Shown here: positions 9,356-15,889 of the stretch, piece after piece
Layout: every line of letters starts with the position of its first letter
How positions within the stretch are numbered: the first letter of the stretch is position 1
The notes under the pieces: model-generated
Told to the model about the DNA's origin: nothing
What the model saw: only the letters and a program-made list of their open reading frames with translations
The model's database searches: none
Translations under genes and position numbers: made by a program
Assembly: GCA_043810345.1 (NCBI GenBank)
Contig: JBDROF010000107.1
Coordinates: 1-36,980, forward strand
DNA length: 36,980 nt
Source of the DNA: QYOJ01 sp043810345
Lineage (GTDB): Bacteria; Bacteroidota; Bacteroidia; Bacteroidales; FEN-979
Reading direction: 5' to 3'

Positions 9356-9403
9356 TTGCACAGGATTGCACATGATTGCGCAAGATTGCACAGGAATGCA
9401 CAG
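9354..9403. repeat. decanucleotide array at the stop of the S9 peptidase gene
   Basis: Five 10-nt units of type GATTGCACAG/GATTGCACAT with small changes, then decay (GAATGACGAA). The first unit shares two bases with the TGA stop. The unit differs by one base from the CATTGCACAT arrays at 15804 and 35545. Confidence 0.85.
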
Positions 9404-9539
9404 GAATGACGAATGCAGAGTCATAGTTTAATCATTCCTGGAATTACGGAAGCCTGCTCATGAATTGTGGGCCGGTTTTTTTTGGCGCCCCTGATAGAGA
9501 ACTTTCTACACTATCCAAATTTTGTACACTTGCCCTTAA

Positions 9540-10196
9540 CTTTTTTCAGGCCTTAAAATCTATTATGATACAACAAGCGCTTTACAACTTGACTCACTTC
9601 CAAATAAACTGGTTTACCGACTAAAAAACCGTTGTGATGTGGAGCGAAAAGCTTATTCCGATGCAATTTTATGGTATGAAAATGATATTCTCAATCCGGC
9701 TTCTCTGGATGATTCGATTTATTCTATTATCGATCTTGAAGATACTTACTTACTAATGGCTGCCGATAGCAACTCGGACGCCGGGTATTCAAATTACATT
9801 GGAACTTTGGTACAGTATAAACCAAAAACTGTCATAGAATTCAGGGAAATTAAAGAAGAGCTGATTAACCTATTGTTTAAGGAGATTTTGGAAGATGATA
9901 CTAAGCCATTGGATCAGGTTTTGAACGAACAAGGCTATACACTTTCTCAGAATCATCCCAATCCGTTTAAAACAGAGACTATATTGAACTATAGCATTCC
10001 GGAAAAATGCAGTGTGAGAATTTCGGTATCAACTATTCTTGGTAGACACATTTTATCGCTCAATATATCTCAGCAAGAACCTGGAGAATATTCGGCCAGG
10101 ATAAATCTGAATAATGTACCGGATGGATTATATATCTTTTCACTAGTTGTAAATGAAAAAGAAGTAGCCAGGGTAAAAGGCATTAAAATGGATTAA
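9540..10196 (+). pseudogene. 5'-truncated T9SS-sorted surface protein remnant
   Basis: A frame open from 9540 (stop at 9537) to TAA 10194-10196. A GTG at 9639 could start a 185-residue protein, but protein-like sequence continues 5' of it without any ATG (for example YYDTTSALQLDSLPNKLVY, about 9561-9617), so the beginning of a longer gene appears lost. The C-terminal 80 residues are a type A T9SS sorting domain: LSQNHPNPFKTETILNYSIP, then PDGLYIFSLVVN. No signal peptide is left, so export is unlikely. Codon and base use are AT-rich compared with carB or hemW, suggesting separate ancestry. It could be functional only if a promoter and start further upstream have been missed. Confidence 0.7.
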
Positions 10197-10201
10197 CTTT
10201 G
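10194..10201 (+). promoter_or_regulatory. Bacteroidota -7 box for the Asp-box T9SS gene
   Basis: TAACTTTG matches TAnnTTTG; its TAA is also the stop codon of the upstream remnant. The expected transcript start, about 10207, is at the foot of the hairpin 10208-10240. No TTG is found at -33. Confidence 0.5.
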
Positions 10202-10207
10202 TAGAAT

Positions 10208-10240
10208 CAAGAGGAGGATGGGAATCCCCTCCTCCTCTTG
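10208..10240 (+). terminator. strong hairpin between two T9SS genes (terminator or 5' stabiliser)
   Basis: Perfect 11-bp arms CAAGAGGAGGA (10208-10218) and TCCTCCTCTTG (10230-10240), with an inner GGG/CCC pairing. No T-tract follows, so simple intrinsic termination is not assured. It sits 13 bases before the next ATG and just after a -7 box, so it may instead be a 5' leader stem-loop. Confidence 0.6.
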
Positions 10241-10253
10241 AAATCTCAAGACA

Positions 10254-11477
10254 ATGAAAAAAATTTATCCTTACATTCTACTTATCTTCTTCAGTTCATT
10301 TATCAAACCTGGTTATTCTCAAATCACCCGTGGAGCCGATACTGCGGAGATCTATATTAATTGTTTTTGGTATGCCTATAATCTGAATTATTATGCTTGT
10401 ATTCTCAGGTCAACAGACAATGGGGAACATTTCTCCATTCAGCATGTATATAACTCAAATGATTATTATCGGTATTATTATATAATTGCTGACTCCTTAC
10501 CAGGAATAATTTATTTACCAAAAAATGCATGTGATACCATAGCGGTTTCAAATGATTATGGGATGAATTTCAATTTTTTCTCTCATTCTCCAAAAGCTCA
10601 TGGATTAGCCGGAGGTTGTCTTTCAGGAGAGTTATATAAAAAATTAGGCACATCCTTAATTGATAAGTTATATAGGATTAATAGTTTCGGAGATACCTTT
10701 GAAATCGTTAATTCTACTTTTTTTTATTACAATTTAATGGATGTTGGAACAGAGCCGGGTGAACTATATGCTATTCAATTGCCAATGATATGGGATACTC
10801 TTGGCCTGGCATATAGTAATGATTACGGTTACTCTTTTATCACTTCATTTATTGACACAAGTCTGATTGCCAATCTGGGAGGATATCAGATCTTCCGTGG
10901 AACCGAACCCGGAGAGTTTTACCTGATCAGGTGCGACATGGATTACCGGTATTATATTTTTCACACCTTTGATTATGGTCAAACGCTTGAATTGAAGCAT
11001 ATCACTCAAGCCTACAATCATTCGGTGTGTTGGGAGGTTATGCAAACATTCACCGGGGGCAGGACCCCGGGGACTTTTTATTATGCGTATTGCACCATTG
11101 ACTCGGGGGCTTTCCTGAATCCTCATACAAAAATCTGGCTCTATTTCAGCCGCGATTACGGAGCAACCTATACCACTTATTTTCACGATCTGGATAGTAC
11201 ATATACTGCTATCTCCTGGAAAGTCCCAACCCAAGAGAGGTTTCGGATCTATCCAAATCCTGTTACCGATAAATTTGCTATTGAACTTCCCCTTAACCAC
11301 GCTAGCGTAGAAATTAAACTATACGACCTTACCGGCCGGCTCCAATCCACTATATTTATAGCTACTGCTCGGAAAAAGGCCGAAATCGATGTTTCACGTA
11401 TTAAGCCAGGAATCTATGTGTTGAAGGTTCTGGAAGGAGAAAAGGTGGTAGGTGTGGAGAAGGTGGTGGTCCAATGA
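10254..11477 (+). CDS. T9SS type A sorted secreted protein with Asp-box (BNR-like) repeats
   Basis: 407 residues with a signal peptide (MKKIYPYILLIFFSSF to about YSQ23). Six Asp-box-like motifs are visible: STDNGEHF (53), SNDYGMNF (99), NSFGDTF (143), SNDYGYSF (188), TFDYGQTL (238) and SRDYGATY (299). Between them recur GELY (125), GTEPGELY (165), GTEPGEFY (216) and TPGTFY (271), giving a repeat of about 50 residues as in sialidase/VPS10-type propellers. The last 80 residues are a T9SS sorting domain (FRIYPNPVTDKF, then SRIKPGIYVLKV). It is expected outside the cell or on the surface. No catalytic residues can be assigned. The first half is AT-rich and the second half resembles the host average. 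Confidence 0.85.
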   Translation: MKKIYPYILLIFFSSFIKPGYSQITRGADTAEIYINCFWYAYNLNYYACILRSTDNGEHFSIQHVYNSNDYYRYYYIIADSLPGIIYLPKNACDTIAVSNDYGMNFNFFSHSPKAHGLAGGCLSGELYKKLGTSLIDKLYRINSFGDTFEIVNSTFFYYNLMDVGTEPGELYAIQLPMIWDTLGLAYSNDYGYSFITSFIDTSLIANLGGYQIFRGTEPGEFYLIRCDMDYRYYIFHTFDYGQTLELKHITQAYNHSVCWEVMQTFTGGRTPGTFYYAYCTIDSGAFLNPHTKIWLYFSRDYGATYTTYFHDLDSTYTAISWKVPTQERFRIYPNPVTDKFAIELPLNHASVEIKLYDLTGRLQSTIFIATARKKAEIDVSRIKPGIYVLKVLEGEKVVGVEKVVVQ

Positions 11478-11481
11478 CCTC

Positions 11482-11550
11482 TCCCCTGCCCTTCTCCTCA
11501 AAGAGAAGGGGGGATGTTCCCTCTCCTTGAGGAGAGGGTTAGGGTAAGCT
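11482..11550. repeat. two adjacent GC-rich hairpins, REP-like, between convergent genes
   Basis: Hairpin 1 has arms CCCTTCTC (11489-11496) and GAGAAGGG (11503-11510). Hairpin 2 has arms CCCTCTCCT (11519-11527) and AGGAGAGGG (11530-11538), followed by TTAGGGTAAG. They lie between the converging T9SS gene and manC, so may act as a two-way terminator. The arm style resembles the palindromes inside hemW and tsaB. Confidence 0.7.
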
Positions 11551-11559
11551 GGATTTGCT

Positions 11560-12651
11560 TTAAACAAACTTCTCTCCTTTTTCCAGCCTCACATCGTTTA
11601 CAAACTGCCGGATCTGTTGTTCGTCGGCTTTTTTGCAGATCAGCAGGACATTTTCTGATTCGACCACAATGTAATCGTTCAAGCCCTCCAGTACCACAAG
11701 TTTTTCGCAGGGCATGTTAACGATGCAATTAGTGGAGTCGTACATCATTACATTCTTCCCTACGATCGCGTTTCCGTTCTTATCCTGGTTGCGGTTCTCA
11801 TAGAGGGAGCCCCAGGTTCCCAGGTCAGACCAGCCAAAATCGGCAGCCAGCACAAAGACATTGGGCGCTTTTTCCATCACTCCGTAGTCGATGGAGATGC
11901 TTTTACATACCTGGTATGTTCCAGTAATAAACTCCTTTTCATCGGAGGTGCCATATTTCCCGATCCCTTTTTTGAACAGGGCATCTACCTCGGGCAGGTA
12001 CGCTTCGAAGGCATTCATGATGGATTTCAGCGACCAGATGAAGATCCCGGAGTTCCAGAGGAAGTCGCCACATTGAAGGAAGGTTTTAGCAAGATCCAGG
12101 TTGGGTTTTTCAGTGAAGGTCTTGACCTTTTTTATCTGGGGGTTTTTAGGATAAACCTCTTCTTCGGTAAACTGGATATACCCATAACCGGTATCAGGAC
12201 GGCTGGGTTTGATGCCCAGGGTCAGAAGCCAGTTATGTTCAGAAGCCGCCTGTAAGGCGGACCGGATGTTATCCAGAAAGACCTTCTCCTTCAGGATGAT
12301 ATGGTCAGAGGGGGCAACGACGATCCGTGCATCGGGATCACGGTAAAGGATGCAGTAGTTTGCATAAGCGATGCACGGGGCTGTATTTCGCCTGGATGGT
12401 TCGCAGAGAATCTGTTCCGGCGTAATCTGCGGGATCTGCTGCTGTACCAGGTCTTTATACAGCTCGTTGGTAACGATGTAAATATTTTCAGTCGGACAGA
12501 TAGTTGCAAACCGGTTGAAGGTTTGCCGGATAAGTGTCTCACCCGTTCCCAGGATATCGATGAACTGTTTGGGATGGGAAATTCGGCTCATGGGCCAGAA
12601 ACGGGCGCCGATTCCGCCCGCCATGATCACACAGTAATAATGTTTCGACAT
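11560..12651 (-). CDS. manC: mannose-1-phosphate guanylyltransferase
   Basis: 363 residues from ATG 12651. It makes GDP-mannose from GTP and mannose-1-phosphate for surface glycans. The nucleotidyltransferase signature is AGGIGARFWPMSR near the N-terminus, followed by HPKQF; further landmarks are PSDHII and FTEKP. It is the single-domain form, lacking the C-terminal mannose-6-phosphate isomerase cupin of bifunctional enzymes of about 470 residues. A longer frame runs upstream to 12750, but a perfect promoter lies inside that extension (12675-12704), so the ATG at 12651 is the start. Confidence 0.94.
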   Translation of the reverse strand: MSKHYYCVIMAGGIGARFWPMSRISHPKQFIDILGTGETLIRQTFNRFATICPTENIYIVTNELYKDLVQQQIPQITPEQILCEPSRRNTAPCIAYANYCILYRDPDARIVVAPSDHIILKEKVFLDNIRSALQAASEHNWLLTLGIKPSRPDTGYGYIQFTEEEVYPKNPQIKKVKTFTEKPNLDLAKTFLQCGDFLWNSGIFIWSLKSIMNAFEAYLPEVDALFKKGIGKYGTSDEKEFITGTYQVCKSISIDYGVMEKAPNVFVLAADFGWSDLGTWGSLYENRNQDKNGNAIVGKNVMMYDSTNCIVNMPCEKLVVLEGLNDYIVVESENVLLICKKADEQQIRQFVNDVRLEKGEKFV

Positions 12652-12674
12652 AGCAAGGGGGGGTTGGTTTATTG

Positions 12675-12704
12675 CAAAAATAGGATAAAGCGGTAGAAAT
12701 TCAA
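12675..12704 (-). promoter_or_regulatory. consensus Bacteroidota promoter for manC
   Basis: On the minus strand TTG (12704-12702), exactly 19 nt, then TATTTTTG (12682-12675), matching the TTG-N19-TAnnTTTG pattern. The transcript should start near 12668, leaving a leader of about 17 nt before ATG 12651. Confidence 0.75.
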
Positions 12705-12721
12705 CAGGGAGAGCGGGTTTT

Positions 12722-13465
12722 TTAAGTTTCTGCCGGGAAAACACGGGCAAGAGGAGAAAAAAGATAAATTTTCCGGTCTTTTAACCGCAGGCAACGGTAT
12801 CTTTTCCGCAGTTTTCCCTCTTTCCGGAAAAGCATCCCTGAAGTCGTTGTAAACCGGCCGCCATCAGGCAGTTCTTCAATCAGAATCCCTGCAACAGGCC
12901 GGTCAAACTGAAGCAACACCCTGGCTAAAAGCGGATCGCTGTAAGTGGAAGCACGGGGATTCCTCATATGTACGGTGAGTGCCTCCAGGATCTTTTCAGG
13001 GAATATCTTCCGTGTAAGAAAAAGATCCATCAGGCACATGAAATCCTTCTTCCATTCGGGACCGTGCGGCGGTTTCCGTCGTTTCCGTTTTAGAAAGTCA
13101 GGTTGATGGTGCTTTTCGAATACATGGTAATGTGCCATCTCATGAATGAGGGTGATCAGGAAGGCATATTCATTGAGGGTTTTGTTGACAGAGATGACCG
13201 GAAGCGAGCCATTTTTCGGGGGTCTGAAATCACCCGATTTAGTAGTTCTTCCCCAGGTAATCAGCAGGCTGACTTGATGTTTTTTGAACCAATCAACAAT
13301 GAAGGGAACAGCAGGCTCCGGAATGTTGCCTGATAACGCATTTCGAAACTTTACGAAAAGAGGTTCATCGTGTTCAATGGGAGGTAAAGGTGCTGACTGA
13401 AAGAGGGACAGTTGCAATTTTTCCTGGGTTTTGGATATCGTCTCGGGTGCCGGTGCGTCGAACAA
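12722..13465 (-). CDS. SprT-like zinc metallopeptidase domain protein
   Basis: 247 residues if translation begins at TTG 13465. The zinc-binding motif HEMAH (H108, E109, H112) lies in ITLIHEMAHYHVF, followed by HGPEWK, as in SprT/Spartan-like proteins; the C-terminal part RKRYRCLRLKDRKIYL is typical of bacterial relatives. No ATG is available near the 5' end and an in-frame stop precedes the TTG at 13469-13471. A second TTG, at residue 17, is an alternative start. The 5' part overlaps the small lipoprotein gene 13351-13533 in another frame. Its cellular role is unknown; DNA-protein crosslink repair is known for eukaryotic Spartan only. Confidence 0.82.
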   Translation of the reverse strand: MFDAPAPETISKTQEKLQLSLFQSAPLPPIEHDEPLFVKFRNALSGNIPEPAVPFIVDWFKKHQVSLLITWGRTTKSGDFRPPKNGSLPVISVNKTLNEYAFLITLIHEMAHYHVFEKHHQPDFLKRKRRKPPHGPEWKKDFMCLMDLFLTRKIFPEKILEALTVHMRNPRASTYSDPLLARVLLQFDRPVAGILIEELPDGGRFTTTSGMLFRKEGKLRKRYRCLRLKDRKIYLFSPLARVFPAET

Positions 13466-13533
13466 CTTTCAAAAATAGTGGAAAATATGATCAACAGGAT
13501 CATCCACAGAAGGTATTTCGGGCACTTTTTCAT
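13351..13533 (-). CDS. small lipoprotein, second of a paralogous pair
   Basis: 60 residues starting MKKCPKYLLWMILLIIF, a hydrophobic signal segment followed by the lipobox-like ESC at residue 24. The mature part reads CSTHRHPRRYPK then a Cys-rich CNCPSF. It aligns with the gene just upstream, with RYPK at the same distance (+8) from the lipidated Cys, and lies 8 bases downstream of that gene's stop. The 3' part overlaps the SprT-like gene out of frame. Small lipoproteins with a CxCP tail are common in Bacteroidota; their function is not known to me. Confidence 0.65.
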   Translation of the reverse strand: MKKCPKYLLWMILLIIFSTIFESCSTHRHPRRYPKPRKNCNCPSFSQHLYLPLNTMNLFS

Positions 13534-13541
13534 TCCTGCTC

Positions 13542-13712
13542 CTATTTCTTCCGTGCTTTTTTGGCACCCTTATCCGGAAGTTTACACTCCTTCTCTTTCG
13601 GATAGCGGTTATAATAATTGGTACTGGAACAGGCCGAAGTGAAGAGAAATATTCCTCCAGCCAAAATCAATACCACCAGATATAATCTTCTTTTTTTCAA
13701 CGCAGATGACAT
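13542..13712 (-). CDS. small lipoprotein, first of a paralogous pair
   Basis: 56 residues from ATG 13712 to TAG. The start MSSALKKRRLYLVVLILAGG is a basic then hydrophobic signal; the lipidation Cys is in FTSACSS at residue 28. The short mature part holds NRYPKEKEC and a lysine-rich tail KKARKK. The C-S-S/T start and RYPK eight residues after the Cys are shared with the next gene, so the two look like a tandem duplication. Function unknown. No clear promoter was found in 13713-13794. Confidence 0.65.
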   Translation of the reverse strand: MSSALKKRRLYLVVLILAGGIFLFTSACSSTNYYNRYPKEKECKLPDKGAKKARKK

Positions 13713-13794
13713 ATAAAATAAAACTCCGGAGAATTTGTTTTAGTATATGAACTTCCCAATATCCTGAAATGTTATAAATTAGCATTGCGAAAAT

Positions 13795-14538
13795 ATGTAC
13801 AAATTATTAGTTACGATCGGGCAATATGTGCTTTTGATGAGCAGGGTGTTCACCCGTCCGCAGAAGGGAAGGATTTTCTGGAATCATCTCTTTGAAGAAT
13901 TCCAGCACCTCGGAGTGGAGTCACTCGGGATCGTGGCCATCATCTCGACCTTCATGGGAGCGGTGGTAGCCATCCAGACTGCTTTCAACATCGACAGCCC
14001 GCTGATCTCTCTCTCCATGGTCGGGTATACAACAGTTCAATCAGTGATACTGGAGTTCTCTCCAACGGTCATCAGTCTGATCCTGGCAGGAAAAGTGGGA
14101 TCGAGGATTGCTTCCGAGATCGGTACCATGCGGGTGACCGAGCAGATCGATGCCCTGGAGATCATGGGGGTCAATTCGGCCAATTACCTGATCTTTCCTA
14201 AAGTGATTGCCTGCCTGCTGATCAATCCCGTGTTGATCGTCTTCAGTATGTGGTTGGGGGTGATTGGGGGCTGGCTTGCTATGGGAACTTCCGGCCTGGT
14301 CACTACCACCGATTACCTTTATGGCATCAGGATTGATTTTGATCCGTATATTGTCTTTTATGCGCTCATCAAAACTGTCTTTTTTGCCTTTATCATTGCC
14401 ACGGTGGCCGGATTCCACGGGTATAGGACCGAGGGTGGCGCCCTGGAAGTGGGACAGGCAAGTACCAAGGCGGTGGTATACAGCAGCATCCTGATTATCC
14501 TATTCAACCTGATACTTACCCAAATCCTGCTCACATGA
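13795..14538 (+). CDS. mlaE: MlaE-family ABC transporter permease
   Basis: 247 residues, the usual MlaE/YrbE length, with about five membrane segments and family motifs GAVVAIQTAF, SEIGTMRVTEQIDALEIMGV and VAGFHGYRTEGGALEVG. MlaE is the inner-membrane permease of the MlaFEDB phospholipid or sterol-type lipid transporter that keeps outer-membrane asymmetry. The stop overlaps the start of the ATPase gene (ATGA at 14535-14538). The MCE-domain partner MlaD is not next to it, unlike in E. coli. Confidence 0.93.
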   Translation: MYKLLVTIGQYVLLMSRVFTRPQKGRIFWNHLFEEFQHLGVESLGIVAIISTFMGAVVAIQTAFNIDSPLISLSMVGYTTVQSVILEFSPTVISLILAGKVGSRIASEIGTMRVTEQIDALEIMGVNSANYLIFPKVIACLLINPVLIVFSMWLGVIGGWLAMGTSGLVTTTDYLYGIRIDFDPYIVFYALIKTVFFAFIIATVAGFHGYRTEGGALEVGQASTKAVVYSSILIILFNLILTQILLT

Positions 14539-15290
14539 TCGAAGCGGTAAATATCAACAAGTATTTTGGCGACAATCATGTCCTGAAGAATATCTCCTGC
14601 CTGTTTGAGAAAGGCAAAAACAACCTGATCATCGGGCAGAGTGGATCAGGTAAAACGGTGCTGATGAAATGTTTGGTTGGATTGTACGAAGTGGATTCGG
14701 GAGAGGTGCTTTATAACAACCGCAATTTCTCCGCCATGAATACGGAACAACGGAAGCTGGTCCGGCAGGAAATCGGCATGCTGTTCCAGATGGGAGCGTT
14801 GTTTGACATGATGAATGTAGAGGAGAATGTGATGTTTCCGCTAAGCATGTTCACCAATAAATCCATGGAGGAGAAGCTTGAAAGGGCGAACTTTGTGCTA
14901 AAACGGGTGAACCTCGAAAATTCCAATGCACTGATGCCCTCTGAACTCAGTGGCGGAATGCGTAAACGGGTAGCTATTGCCCGGGCCATTGCCATGAATC
15001 CGCAGTACCTCTTTTGCGACGAGCCCAACAGTGGCCTTGATCCGCAAACGGCAGGGGTGATCGACCACCTGATCCAGGAGATCACCCAGGAGTATGATAT
15101 CACAACCATTGTCAATACCCACGATATGAACTCAGTACTCAGCATCGGCGACCAGGTGAACTTCATTTATAAGGGAGATTTGTGGTGGCAGGGCACCAAA
15201 GATGAAATCCTGGAAACTATCAATCCTGAACTCAAAGAATTTGTTTTTGGAACAGAACTCACCTCCCGACTGAAAAATATTCATTCCTGA
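14535..15290 (+). CDS. mlaF: MlaF-family ABC transporter ATPase
   Basis: 251 residues. Walker A GQSGSGKT, ABC signature LSGGMRKRVAIARAI and Walker B YLFCDEPNSGLDPQT are all intact, with the H-loop in NTHDMNS. It powers the MlaE permease encoded just upstream, with which it overlaps by 4 bases. Its own stop overlaps the following cvpA-like start by one base (TGATG at 15288-15292), giving a tightly coupled three-gene unit. Confidence 0.94.
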   Translation: MIEAVNINKYFGDNHVLKNISCLFEKGKNNLIIGQSGSGKTVLMKCLVGLYEVDSGEVLYNNRNFSAMNTEQRKLVRQEIGMLFQMGALFDMMNVEENVMFPLSMFTNKSMEEKLERANFVLKRVNLENSNALMPSELSGGMRKRVAIARAIAMNPQYLFCDEPNSGLDPQTAGVIDHLIQEITQEYDITTIVNTHDMNSVLSIGDQVNFIYKGDLWWQGTKDEILETINPELKEFVFGTELTSRLKNIHS

Positions 15291-15796
15291 TGCAGGTAAT
15301 CGATATCTTTATCCTGATCTTTGCCGGGTTGATGATGATCCTGGGTTTCCGCAAAGGTCTGATCATCAGCCTTGTCTCCCTCGTGGCTCTAATCTTAGGT
15401 GTCTACCTGGCGATCTATTTCTCCAACTTTGCCGGAAAACTTATCAACTCTGCTTTCAACATCTCGTCTACTTTCCTCCCGCTGATCTCCTTTATCATCA
15501 CCTTTCTTGCCGTTCTGATTGGCTTGTTGTTGCTCGGGAAACTGATTCAAAAACTGGTAGACGGGATGGGAATGGGATTTCTGAATCACCTGGCAGGGGC
15601 TATACTGGGACTGATTAAAAGCTTCCTGATCCTGAGTGTCATTTTTTTCGTCATCAGCATTGCCGACCCCAAACAGAAACTGATTTCTCCCAAAGCAAAG
15701 AGGGAATCGATCTTCTACGGGCATTTCGCTTCGGTCTTCCCCACCATCATGAGCTGGACCGGCACAGAGCTCAAGGTGCCGGAGCTGTTGAAATAA
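15290..15796 (+). CDS. CvpA family membrane protein
   Basis: 168 residues with four hydrophobic helices and the CvpA-type opening IDIFILIFAGLMMILGFRKG, then GAILGLIKSFLILS. CvpA family proteins are small inner-membrane proteins linked to colicin V production in E. coli and to envelope stress; the molecular function is unsettled. Coupling to mlaEF suggests an envelope role. A repeat array begins about 8 bases after the stop. Confidence 0.85.
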   Translation: MQVIDIFILIFAGLMMILGFRKGLIISLVSLVALILGVYLAIYFSNFAGKLINSAFNISSTFLPLISFIITFLAVLIGLLLLGKLIQKLVDGMGMGFLNHLAGAILGLIKSFLILSVIFFVISIADPKQKLISPKAKRESIFYGHFASVFPTIMSWTGTELKVPELLK

Positions 15797-15803
15797 CCCT
15801 GAG

Positions 15804-15889
15804 TTATTGCACATCATTGCCATCATTGCCATCATTGCACATCATTGCACATCATTGCCATCATTGCACATCATTGCACATGATTGCCA
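15804..15889. repeat. 9/10-nt tandem array spanning the cvpA-GT9 junction
   Basis: About nine units alternating ATCATTGCAC (10 nt) and ATCATTGCC (9 nt). The array fills the gap after cvpA and runs into the 3' end of the converging GT9 gene, providing its last residues (MAIMCNDVQ) and its TGA stop at 15861-15863. Confidence 0.88.

Noticed and set aside
9470..9495. Intrinsic terminator at the T8 tract after the S9 peptidase
   Set aside because: The T-tract is preceded by GC-rich sequence, but I could not find a convincing stem directly before it.
9639..10196. Intact 185-residue protein starting at GTG
   Set aside because: Protein-like sequence continues upstream of the GTG without a start and there is no signal peptide although a T9SS domain is present.
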